A stretch of DNA of 64,000 nt, from assembly GCA_946807835.1 (NCBI GenBank), contig OX327704.1, positions 4,402,001 to 4,466,000 on the forward strand. The letters run 5' to 3'. Shown here piece after piece: positions 21,367 to 31,009 of the stretch. Under the pieces are notes generated by a model, which saw only the letters and a list, made by a program, of their open reading frames with translations, ran no database searches and was not told the origin of the DNA. The first letter of the stretch is position 1, and each line of letters begins with the position of its first letter. Position numbers and translations under genes: made by a program. Source of the DNA: Ailanthus altissimus (lineage: Eukaryota; Streptophyta; Magnoliopsida; Sapindales; Simaroubaceae).

Positions 21367-23946
21367 ATGCGAAGATCGAAGAGTGAGGACTTGATTGCTT
21401 TTGATTCAGAAATTGAAAGAACTTTAAGAAGAATTAGAAGAGAGCAAAATCAAGTCAACACCATGGAAGACCAAGTACCAATTACACCCAACAATGAAGG
21501 AAGACCACTAAGGGAATATGCTGTTCCCCTAGTTAATGGAATCCATTCAAGCATTCAAAGACCAACTGTTCAAGCTAATAACTTCGAGATCAAGCCAAGC
21601 ACAATTCAAATGCTCAAGGATTCGGTACAATTTAGTGGACTGCCCAATGATGATCCAAACATGCACATTATCAACTTCTTAGAGATATGTGACACTTTCA
21701 AGTACAATGGGGTGTCCGATGATGCAATCCGACTAAGACTGTTTCCCTTTTCCTTGAGAGACAAAGCAAAAAGTTGGCTGCTATCACTTCCATCTGGATC
21801 TATAGCTACATGGGATGATCTTGCACAAAAGTTCCTCGCCAAATTCTTTCCACCTGCTAAAACTGCCAAGATGAGGAACGACATCACATCATTCCTACAA
21901 CTAGATGGAGAATCTCTTTACGAGGCATGGGAGAGATACAAGGATATGCAAAGAAAATGTCCTCATCATGGAGTTCCGAAGTGGTTGCTTGTACAAACAT
22001 TTTACAATGGATTAGCCGGTCAATTCAGAACGATAGTAGATGCTGCAGCTGGAGGAGCACTCATGAACAAATCCACCGATGAAGCATATGATCTACTAGA
22101 TGAGATGGCGTCCAATGCCTATCAATGGCCCACCGAAAGGTCAACCACAAGAAAGATCGCTGGATTACATGAAGTAGACACTTTGACTACATTATCTGCC
22201 CAAGTCAACCTCTTGACCAAACAATTAAGCAACTTGGGAGTTAATGCTATCAAGAGTCAACCCATCACTTGCGATTTCTGTGGAAGCAATCATGCTAATG
22301 GACAATGCATGGAGACTGCTCAATATGTAGGGGACTTTAACCGCAACAATCCTAATTCAAATTTTTACAATCCTGGATGGAGAAATCACCCCAACTTCTC
22401 ATGGAGCAACAATAATCAAGGACAGTATTCCAAAGCTCCTCCTGGCTTCCAAACGCAAATTCAGCAAGAGAAGAAACCAGACATTGAAGACATGCTCCTG
22501 CAATACATGAAGAAAACAGATGCACTCTTTCAAAGTCAAGCAACTTCACTTAGAGCCTTGGAGAATCAAGTAGGACAACTTGCTACAGCAATAAACAATC
22601 GACCTCAAGGAACTCTACCAAGCAACATTGAAGTCAATCCAAAAGGAAGTGTAGAACAATGCCAAGCCATCTCCCTAAGGAGTGGTAAAGTCTTACATGA
22701 CAACACTCCTCAACCACAGCTTTCAGAGATGATTGAGAAGGAAAAAGAACCAGTGGTCCAGCAAGATGACGTGCAACCATATAGACCACCTATACCATTT
22801 CCTCAGAGATTACAGCAGCTCAGAAACCAAGAGAAGAGTGATGAGACACAGAAAAGCATAGAATCTGGTATTCAAGTACAAGAACAGAAAAGTGAACATG
22901 CAGCAGAAGATACCAGTAGCAATCCGCAGAAGCAACCTACGCAGTCATTCACTCCACCACCTCCATTTCCTCAGAGGCTGCAAAAGAAGAAACTAGATAA
23001 GCAATTTTCTAAATTTCTTGATATTTTTAAGAAATTACATATTAATCTTCCTTTTGCAGATGCACTAGAGCAAATGCCAAGCTATGTGAGATTTATGAAG
23101 GACATCTTATCAAAGAAGAGAAAAATAGATGACTTCGAGACTGTGGCCCTGACGGAAGAGTGTAGCGCCATCCTCCTAAAGAAGCTACCTCCAAAGCTCA
23201 AAGATCCTGGGAGTTTCACCATACCATGCTCAATTGGGAATTATGATTTTGGGAAAGCACTTTGTGATCTGGGAGCTAGCATCAATCTTATGCCATTGTC
23301 TGTGTATAAAAAGTTGGGACTGAAAGAAGCCAAACCAGCAAATATCACACTTCAGTTAGCAGATCGTTCTCTCACCTATCCTAAGGGATTAATTGAAGAT
23401 GTGTTGGTTAAGGTCGATAAATTCATCTTCCCTGCAGATTTCATTGTTTTGGATATGGAAGAAGACAAGGAGATCCCAATCATCCTTGGAAGACCCTTCC
23501 TAGCCACTGGAAGAACAATTATTGATGTGCAAAAAGGGGAGTTGACCATGAGAGTACAAGAGGACACAGTCACTTTTAAGGTCTTCAAGGAAATCAAATT
23601 ACCAGCTGAAAATGAAGACTGTTTCTGCATTAATGTAGTGCATCCAAGCATTAAGCAAAGTAAAGATATGGAGACATTGGATCCTCACATTCGAAAAAGA
23701 GCATTAAAGCATAGGAAGGCAAGAGAGAAGAAGAAAAAGCAGCATCACGACGAAGCAAGCAAAGAGAAAGAAAAGGAAGAACCATCTCCTCAGTCTAAGA
23801 TTAAAGTCTTTCTGGAGAGACAGAAGAAGAATGCATCAAAAGATACTGCCCAAGGTTTAATTGCAAAAATATGGAAGCCGAAAAAGAAGAAAGCCAGCAA
23901 GATCACTTACTCAAATGCTTCCATCAGCATCTTCGACTCACCATAA
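21367..23946 (+). CDS. Gag-protease polyprotein of non-autonomous Athila-type element, 859 aa
   Basis: An intact frame from the first ATG after the PBS. Residues about 94-220 are a retrotransposon gag (capsid) domain: NFLEICDTFKYNGVSDDAIR, LFPFSLRDKAKSWL, LAQKFLAKFFPP, SLYEAWERYKDM, TFYNGL. From residue 302 there is a zinc-knuckle-like CDFCGSNHANGQC (C-x2-C-x3-H-x4-C), one residue shorter than the classical form. Two PFPQRLQ motifs sit in Pro/Gln-rich linker. An aspartic protease has DLGAS at residue 634 and ILGRPFLATGRTIID; DLGA in place of DTG/DSG is usual in this lineage. The last 90 residues are Lys-rich and end at a stop where RT would be expected. Products should build virus-like particles and mature Gag. 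Confidence 0.95.
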   Translation: MRRSKSEDLIAFDSEIERTLRRIRREQNQVNTMEDQVPITPNNEGRPLREYAVPLVNGIHSSIQRPTVQANNFEIKPSTIQMLKDSVQFSGLPNDDPNMHIINFLEICDTFKYNGVSDDAIRLRLFPFSLRDKAKSWLLSLPSGSIATWDDLAQKFLAKFFPPAKTAKMRNDITSFLQLDGESLYEAWERYKDMQRKCPHHGVPKWLLVQTFYNGLAGQFRTIVDAAAGGALMNKSTDEAYDLLDEMASNAYQWPTERSTTRKIAGLHEVDTLTTLSAQVNLLTKQLSNLGVNAIKSQPITCDFCGSNHANGQCMETAQYVGDFNRNNPNSNFYNPGWRNHPNFSWSNNNQGQYSKAPPGFQTQIQQEKKPDIEDMLLQYMKKTDALFQSQATSLRALENQVGQLATAINNRPQGTLPSNIEVNPKGSVEQCQAISLRSGKVLHDNTPQPQLSEMIEKEKEPVVQQDDVQPYRPPIPFPQRLQQLRNQEKSDETQKSIESGIQVQEQKSEHAAEDTSSNPQKQPTQSFTPPPPFPQRLQKKKLDKQFSKFLDIFKKLHINLPFADALEQMPSYVRFMKDILSKKRKIDDFETVALTEECSAILLKKLPPKLKDPGSFTIPCSIGNYDFGKALCDLGASINLMPLSVYKKLGLKEAKPANITLQLADRSLTYPKGLIEDVLVKVDKFIFPADFIVLDMEEDKEIPIILGRPFLATGRTIIDVQKGELTMRVQEDTVTFKVFKEIKLPAENEDCFCINVVHPSIKQSKDMETLDPHIRKRALKHRKAREKKKKQHHDEASKEKEKEEPSPQSKIKVFLERQKKNASKDTAQGLIAKIWKPKKKKASKITYSNASISIFDSP

Positions 23947-24086
23947 AAGAAAAGGAAGCCCCGTCAAGCCGATGACGTTAAATCAAGCGCTACTTGGGAG
24001 GCAACCCAAGAAAAGTATTATTATTATTATTATCATTTTTTTTTATTTATTTTTTTCAGCATTTAAAAAAAAAAAAAACAAGAATT

Positions 24087-24292
24087 TCAGCGCTCCAGCG
24101 ACATAACATGGCGCGGCAGCGACAGAAAAATCGAGACACCACCGCCCCCGCGGTACAAGCACCATCGCGCCAGCGCAAATTCCAGTATCTGTCCCAAAAA
24201 TTGCCTTCAGCGCTGTAGCGACAGAAGATTATCGCGGCAGCGCCAGAACATCGCCCCAGCGATGGAGAGTCAGCGCGGCAGCGAAAATTGAC
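24087..24292 (+). repeat. GCGC..CAGCG motif array in 3' region
   Basis: About eight units of the same family as in the LTR but in different sequence: CAGCGCTCCAGCGACA, GGCGCGGCAGCGACA, CGCGCCAGCGCAA, CAGCGCTGTAGCGACA, TCGCGGCAGCGCCA, TCGCCCCAGCGATG, CAGCGCGGCAGCGAAA. Spacing is about 20-35 bases. Confidence 0.85.
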
Positions 24293-25682
24293 CAGGGAAG
24301 TCTCTTACTTTCACTTATTTTTTTTGACATTGGGGACAATGTTTAAATTAAGTTTGGGGGTGAGAAACACTTTTTTGTGTTCATTTTACTGCATGATTTG
24401 GGTGGTCATTCTTGTGGGTTAAAAATTTTTTTTAGTTACTTAGTTTTTTTTAGTTAATTCATTTTTATTAGGTTTTGATAAGATGATCATTTGTCTATGA
24501 TAAGAAAAAGAATACATGGTTGAATCTATTTTTACACATCCATAGGGAATGATAGATACTTGAGACAATTTTGATTATTCAAGTTTAGGAACAAGTTCCA
24601 CCTTATTTATAATCATCAATTTTTTGAGCACTTATTAAAGCATGAATAGTTATACCTATTACTTAGAGATACTTATGCTTTAGGGAGTACACCACAGTCT
24701 CGAAGACCGATACTCTAGAACTTGTCTTTAATTACTACTTGAGGCGAAATTCTAGGAAACACATGAATAGGGAAATGACATTAGGCCATCTTTGGACCGA
24801 TTGAGCCTTTCTAGCCTACCTTTTATTGTATATTTATCCCTAGTACCCTATTTTGAGCCTAATTACCCATTCTTTGGTTTAACCACATTACAAGCCCAAG
24901 ACTTAAAGTTTACTTATCTAAAACATTACCCGTAACATCATAAACCTTGCATTTGCTTAGAAATACTCTTGAAAGGAAAAAGTTGTGGTGATATGAGAAA
25001 AATAAGTTTGGGTGGTATTTGTCAATCTAAGTTTAGGGGTATTTCAAAAAAAAAAAAAAAGTAAAGAAAAATACCCCCAGCTTAAGAAAAAGAAGAAATT
25101 CTTTGAAAAAAAAAAAAAAAAGGTTGAAAAGAAGGATGGGAACACAATAAGTTTGGGGGAAGAGATAATACAAGGAAAAAAAAAAATAAAGAGGTTTCTA
25201 GGTAAAATCTAAGTGTTCATGGTATGACTTGAACTTCATATATTTATCCTTTTATCCCACCTTGACCTTAGCCTTACATTACAAGCTAAGTAAAGTCCTA
25301 AATAGATCCCTAGACATGTGATTTTCTACATTAGTGGAGAGTGGTAATAAAGACAAGCTTATGGAAGTGTCATTATATAAATTAAATGCCGAGACATCAT
25401 CTTTTCTGTACAAACTAAAGTATAAAGTAAATCAAAGTATGGTTTTCGCTATTTGCTTGCTGCTTGCACACACACACATGGTGATGGTTTATGAGGAAGA
25501 ATGAGGGACTAAATAAAGATAGTTGAGAATTGTTAATAGCTATTTATCGACCTTAAGGATTTGTATCATTTCGTCAGCCTTTGAGACAATGATTTTGATC
25601 ATCTTACTAGTTTATTATATTTTGTTTTATTTTGTTAAATGAGTCAAGTATAAACCTTTGTCTCTCTCTTAGTTTTATTTTA

Positions 25683-25700
25683 TTGCTTGAGGACAAGCAA
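25683..25700 (+). repeat. Stem-loop next to polypurine tract
   Basis: TTGCTTG-AGGA-CAAGCAA: a perfect 7 bp stem with a 4 base loop, five bases before the PPT-containing TAAGTTTGGGGGAA. The gypsy A equivalent (4094-4110) has TTGCTAG/CTAGCAA, a compensated change that keeps pairing. Confidence 0.8.
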
Positions 25701-25705
25701 GTATT

Positions 25706-25721
25706 TAAGTTTGGGGGAATT
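25706..25721 (+). other. Polypurine tract of gag-only element
   Basis: TAAGTTTGGGGGAATT lies directly before the 3' LTR (TGATAAGG), in the place of the plus-strand primer. Confidence 0.9.
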
Positions 25722-27167
25722 TGATAAGGGCAAATTTGTCATATATTTTCTCATGTTTTTATTATTAATATTTTATGATTTTATGAGAATAGATGGCTAT
25801 TTATGTGCATTATTGTTATTTATAGGGACTTGAACGAAATTTAAAGAAAGAACGCAAAAGGAGCAAAAACAGGGACTAAAATGCAAAGTTTTCAAATTAT
25901 GAGTCCATCGCCCCAGCGCCACAAGGATTTTCGCCCCCGCGCTGAAATAGTGATCGAAATAAGAAAAACGACTTGCTTAAGTCGCGTATAGCGCCCCAGC
26001 GCCAGAAATTCACCGCGCCAGCGGTGAAGCCGTTTTCATGCAGCGCCCCAGCGCCAAGATCCCACCGCTCCAGCGGTGAAGACTTTTTCACGCGTCGCCC
26101 CAGCGACAGATGCATAGCGCGCCAGCGGTAGTGCGAGTCCTAGTCCGACGAGAATTGAGATTTTCAAGCTCATATCAATCCCTATATAAAGCCACTCGTT
26201 CCCAGCCTTCAAGGGGGAAGCCAAGACGACCCAAGAGCACCAAGAATACAGAGCACGAGTCTTGGAGAGCAATAGGAGCTTAATTGAAGCAACTTTAGAG
26301 AGAGATACAAGACGTTCTTCGGCATCAAGAGTTTCTAGGCAGCACAATTAAGAGCAATTCGACGTCTATATCGGTTTGCTAATAATTGTATCATGATTTA
26401 TAATTATTTTTACTGCTGTTCTCTTGTAGCCATGAGCTAACTTGTTTTCTAGGGTTAATATTTGAACTCAATATGTGTGCTTAATTGCCATATCTTTTTA
26501 GTATTTAATAAACTTAGTCATTTATTATTTAAATTACTTGTGTTTAATGCTTCAATATATCTGGCCAATATATGGTGAATGAATTGGTAATATTTTGATA
26601 AACTCGGAAGAGGAATCATAATATTTAGACCTAGGTAATTTGATGCATGATTGTAGAGTAACATTCAATGTTGCATATGCAAGTTTCAACTTAGGATAGG
26701 AATATACCTAATTGGCATGTATGATCAATAAGACCTAATCTTAATGAACCTTAGTTTATTACAAATACCATAGGAATATAGGTATTTGGTAAACTAAGGT
26801 ATACTTGCATGACCTTGGAAGAGGCTTGTGAATACATTAGTGTCTTGATCAATAATAAAGACTAAGTGAGTTAAATATTAGAGGATTAATCATTAGAAAC
26901 ATATTGAGGGATAATATTAATCCTAGGTTTTCTCTACGTTGCTATATCTTTAAATCTCATTGCATTGTATTTTTGTGTTATATTTCTTACATTTATTCTT
27001 AGATTTCTATTTTTCTGAATAATTATTAGGAAGATATAATTTTAGTAATTGGTTAAAAAGAAAACATTATCCCTGTGGGTTCGACATCCGACTTATTTAG
27101 TCTCTTTATTACTTGCATACGATAGTGTATACTTGCACTTAATTTATGATATAGAATTATCGCATCA
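25722..27167 (+). mobile_element. 3' LTR of gag-only element
   Basis: 1446 bp, offset by 5936 bases from the 5' LTR and identical as far as I could read except C at 26923. It repeats the GC-rich array (25905-26129) and TATA box (26183-26191), and is followed by the CTTAC duplication. Confidence 0.95.
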
Positions 27168-27172
27168 CTTAC

Positions 27173-29575
27173 ACCCAATTAATTTCTTACCCTTAAGTCT
27201 TACCACTAACTCCCATGTCTTATTCTTTTTTAAAAAAACTAATCTCTTCTTCCATCTCATAATGCCAGTTCTTACTATTGATACTTCTTATAGCTTTTTT
27301 ATATATCTTAATATTATTATATGTATTAGTTTAGGCAGTGTTAAAGGCATGTGCATACCTTATTGGTGGCTTAATTATCCTCTTTATCATATCTCTTACT
27401 AATTGGTATTCATCAAGTTCTGTTTTTAACGTTCTTATATATTTCTAAGAGGGCTTTGAGGTACTTATAGGGTTTGTAGTTTATCTCCTGGTGTTGTTTC
27501 TTTAAAGTGTTTTCCTAAGTGTATATCAGGTCTCAACTCGTGTTCTACTTTCATTCTCACAGTTTCTGGTGCTAAAATAGTCTTTAGCACAGTTCTGTCT
27601 TGTTCACATATTTGTTCTGATTGATTTCCATTATAGCTGATTCGTTGAATATCACATCTCTACTTATGATACTCTTGGGTGGTTTTAGCTATGTGCACCA
27701 CACCTTGTATCTTTTTATTCCTTCTGGATATCCCACGAATATCCTTTTCAAAGCTCTTAGTTTCAATTTCCCTTGTTTGACATGTACAAAATTAGAGCAT
27801 CCAAATACGTTCAGGTGATCATACTCTAGAGTTCTTCTTGACCATTTCTCTTTTGGTGTTATAAAACTAATTGTTGAAGGGGGACTTTTATTGACTAGTA
27901 AGCTGCTGTTACTACAGCCTTACCCCAGAATGCTTTAGACAATTCAAAACTAGTTAGCATACATATTACTTTTTCTAGTAAGAATTTGTTTATTCTTTCT
28001 GCCAGTCCATTTTTCTATGGTGTTGCTTTCATGGTTTTATGTCTAGCAATACCATGCTTGGCATAGAAACTATCTAACTCGATATTGCAAAACTTAAAAA
28101 ACCAGTATCTATCCTAAGTTTTTTCATTTTCTTACTAGTTTGATTCTCTATAAGTGCCTTCCGAGCCTTGAAAGTCTCAAATACTTGTTCTTTACTTTTC
28201 AATACATATACCTATAACTTCTTAGAAAAGTTATCAATGAGCATAAAAAAATACCTAGCCCCACCATGAGTTATAGTGCAAGTCCCTACAATTATAATCT
28301 AGTGTCCCCTTGGTTTTATGTTCACTAGTGTTAAACTTAACCTTATGTGCTTTTTTCTGCACACAATTCTCATAAACTCTAATGGCTGAACCTCTTTTTC
28401 ACCAGGAATACCTTATTCATACAATTCCTTGAGACCTTTATCACTCAATTGTTAGACCCTCGTATGCTATAATTTAGTTTACAAGTTCTCATTACTAGCA
28501 CCAACTAGTGTAGAACTAATAATGACTTCTCCATGTAACACATACAAACCATTGCGTTTCTCTCATTCGTTAATATAATGGAACCCTTAATCACCCTAAG
28601 AGTCATATTCTTCACCTTGAATGAACAAACAATTTGATCTAGTTGTCCTAGAAATAAAATATTCCCTTTCAAATCTAGAACATGTCTTACATTCAACAAC
28701 TCTCTCATCTTACCATCATGTAGTCTCAATCTAACACTATATATTCTAATGACTCGACATTCCATGTCCTTGTCCAGTAATACTTTACCTTCATTAATGG
28801 ACTGATAGTTGATCAATAAGGTTTTATACAGATACATATGGTAAATAAGACTCGAATTAAGTATCCATTCATCAACGTTCTTTCTATTAGAGGCTACCAG
28901 GTTTTTACATTGTTATAGTCTTCCTCATAGACTACTGCAACATCACCTTAATTCTTTTTGTCCTCTATTTTGCCTTTCTTTTTAGGCAATCCTTAATGAA
29001 GTGTCATTCTTTCTTGTAGTAAAAGCAAGTCCTTGGCCTACCCTATAATCTTTTCTTTTTCTTGCCTTCTCTTGTATCAGACCTTCTTCTTAACGTCAAG
29101 ATTGAAGATAAAGATAAAGCAATGATCTTGTTGAATTTATTATCGTCAAGTTATATTGATGTTAATCATTTCAAGATCAATTATAATATTGTTGAATATA
29201 TCGATATAGTCTTTTATCAGTGTCCCCTCAACCACGGATAACTAATACAATTTTTTCTTTATATGCAAATGATTTGCTAGCAATTTTGTCATATAAAGGT
29301 CATCAAGCTTCTTCCAAAGACCTATCACCGTCTTTTCACTAGTAACTTCCCTCAAAATCTCATCATTTAGTGAAACAACTATCATATTATAAGCCTTTTC
29401 ATCACGATCTAGGTCAGATCTTGATGTCTCTAGCTTGTTTGTTCACTGGTGGTTGCTGCAGTCTCCTTAAGGGCTGAGTTAAGCTCTTGACTCACCAATA
29501 AATCTTTCACCTTAACATTCCAAAGATTGAAGTACTTTTTGTATTAAACTTTTCTTACGAGTGGCCATAACTACA
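27173..29575 (-). pseudogene. Copia D gag, protease, integrase and N-terminal RT
   Basis: Read right to left: gag remnant (about 29570-29050); decayed zinc knuckle near 29000 (CFYYKKE..HFIKDC); protease/pre-integrase part at 28505-28837 (YQSINEGKVLLDKDMECRVI, RLHDGKMRELLNVRHVLDLK); and integrase core with KNGLAERINKFLLEKV near 27980-28020. Next is the C-terminal integrase block with PKSIISRDVIFNESA near 27640-27680, then RT start to 27173, continuing at 19785. Many stops. The order matches Tork-like copia elements and copia E gene for gene. Confidence 0.85.
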
Positions 29576-29587
29576 GCTATGATACCA
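29576..29587 (-). other. Copia D primer-binding site
   Basis: Minus-strand TGGTATCATAGC, one base off the initiator-tRNA-Met site TGGTATCAGAGC, two bases from the LTR end at 29590. Confidence 0.8.
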
Positions 29588-29589
29588 CT

Positions 29590-29645
29590 TGTTGGGATTC
29601 TTCAACCACAAGTAATTAAAAATTATGAAATTGTAAAAGATTTTC
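29590..29645 (-). mobile_element. Copia D 5' LTR, first segment
   Basis: TGTTGGGATTCTTCAACCAC to AAAAGATTT, matching the left LTR (7793). It is cut by the gene-carrying insert. About 90-110 LTR bases are missing between here and 32265. Confidence 0.75.
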
Positions 29646-29704
29646 CTACTACAAAAATAGGCTTCACTCACTCCATGCTACTAACACTTTTCTAAACAAT
29701 GTTA

Positions 29705-29779
29705 GTGAATTGTTGATACCATGGTATCAGTGAATTGTTGATACCATGGTATCAGTGAATTATTGATACTATAGTATTA
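29705..29779 (+). repeat. 25 bp subterminal tandem repeat with palindromic core
   Basis: Units start at 29705, 29730 and 29755. The first two are identical, each containing the perfect 14 bp palindrome GATACCATGGTATC; the third is diverged and a fourth partial unit follows. Position near the left end suits a transposase-binding subterminal region. Confidence 0.85.
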
Positions 29780-30699
29780 GCAAATGAAGTATCAAGGAAT
29801 TAGTGATATCATAGTGTCAATGAAATGATAATTTATTATTATAAAAAAGCTCCAAAATGATGTAGTTTTGGAGTTAAAAATTTATAATAAAAAATAAAGC
29901 CTCCAACATTATTGTTTTGGGCAACTTAATAACCTAGAGAATTTTGTCATTCTCCGAACTGTCTTAGCAAAAGCATCATTCTTCTTCTTCTCTTTATCTT
30001 TTTTCTTTTTTGAAGAGTTCTTCTTCTCTTATCTTTTTTTTTAGACAATGAACCAAAAAATTTCATTTTCAATTTTAAAAATAACAAATTAAAACAAATT
30101 GGCATAACTATTAAGAGGCTGTAGTGACACTCTTCTTCCTAAGAGCTACTTCGATACCTTCTATGAAGTTACTCTTGAACCTGCATGACACATGACGAAG
30201 ATACCTTACTCATCCCATTTTAGTAGTCTTCCTGCAGATTGCCTTTACACTCCCATTATATTTTCGAATGCGAGTGGTAGGATAAGTGCAAGCACCATAA
30301 TGGCTCTTTTAAATGTGGAAGCTCCTATGTCTGCTTCTAATATACAGTGTGTACGTCTTGTTTATGGCTCTACTTGAAGGTAAGCTTTGAATTTTTTTCA
30401 ATTTGCGATTTGTATTTCTCAATTTAGGAATTTTATGTAGCAAATTGATTTAGAGTTCCTAGGATTAAAATTTAAGTTGTTATCATTTATTGCTAAGCAA
30501 ACTACACTCTCTACCTCCATTGTATTTCTCTTTCTTTAATTTAAGATCTGGAAATTGAGATTTTAATTTTACAATTTTTGAAAAATTATAACTGTACAAT
30601 GCATGATCTTCTTGGATCCTTCATGTGCTAGCGCAATTAGTTTTGAGATTTCTGATCTGGATTTCTACATTACCCATTTCTTTTTGTTAATGAGTCAAA
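29780..30699 (+). other. Insert interior, no recognised gene
   Basis: AT-rich, with short inverted matches around 29853-29912 (AGCTCCAAAAT / TTTTGGAGTT). The frame 30192-30377 has an in-frame stop and is followed by a donor-like GAAG|GTAAGC, so it could be a captured exon, but I do not recognise it. Confidence 0.35.
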
Positions 30700-30780
30700 A
30701 TGGAGGCGTTTCAGCAAATGAGGTCCAAGAGTTCGAGCTTTAGTGGTGATTTACTTGGCTATGAGCGACTTCCATTCTGA
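30700..30780 (+). pseudogene. Possible captured first exon, unrecognised
   Basis: A short frame MEAFQQMRSKSSSFSGDLLG continues with YERLPF and stops, three bases before a donor-like AAAG|GTCAGT. The wording looks like a real N-terminus rather than random sequence, but I cannot name the family. It lies between the unknown left part and the alcohol dehydrogenase exon on the same strand. Confidence 0.3.
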
Positions 30781-31009
30781 AAAGGTCAGTTCTTCTCTTC
30801 TTAATTTCAAATTGTTTTGTTTGGTTTCTGTGAAACCAAGGAAAAGGTATTTAAAAAAATGCATTTCAAAACGTCAAGTTCTTTTATTTTCTTTTTCTTT
30901 TTTGAAAAAAAAATTCTCTTTGGTTTTAAAAAAAACAAACATCTAGTTCAATTTTATTTGAAGCTAAATGTATTGGTTAGATAGCAATTGCAAGATTTTA
31001 TATTCATAG

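Larger units (their letters stand above)
23947..25705 (+). other. Non-coding 3' region of gag-only element
   Basis: No coding frame; short Lys-rich frames here come from A-runs. CTTGGGAGGCAACCCAAG (23993-24010) is a 6 bp stem hairpin. I recall similar sequence after the pol stop in Athila-type elements; if so, RT to integrase was deleted between gag-protease and this point. A GC-motif array follows (24087-24292), then four TAAGTTTGGGG-like words at 24349, 25003, 25028 and 25148, and A-runs near 25047-25063, 25109-25122 and 25176-25186. Confidence 0.8.
19786..27167 (+). mobile_element. Young gag-protease-only Athila-type LTR retrotransposon
   Basis: A complete 7382 bp element. LTRs are 19786-21231 and 25722-27167, both 1446 bp. 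It has a tRNA-Asp PBS, one intact 859-codon gag-protease frame, a 1.8 kb non-coding 3' region, a PPT, and a perfect CTTAC duplication at 19781-19785 and 27168-27172. RT, RNase H and integrase are completely absent. The only LTR difference I found is T at 20987 versus C at 26923. The structure fits a non-autonomous element supplying its own capsid and protease (compare TR-GAG elements) while borrowing RT and integrase. It interrupts the copia D RT frame. Confidence 0.95.

Noticed and set aside
21367..23946. Endogenous pararetrovirus or retrovirus-like element
   Set aside because: Gag, zinc-knuckle and DLGA protease wording, tRNA-Asp PBS and LTR structure are those of Athila-type gypsy elements; no movement protein, coat protein of viral type or envelope was found.
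25012..25212. Lys-rich 66-codon frame
   Set aside because: Product of A-runs and PPT-like words in the non-coding 3' region.
27049..27402. 117-codon plus-strand frame
   Set aside because: It runs from the 3' LTR of the young element across the target duplication into antisense copia D pol; no domain.
29705..29779. CRISPR-like repeats with palindromic core
   Set aside because: Units abut directly with no spacers; they fit a transposon subterminal region.
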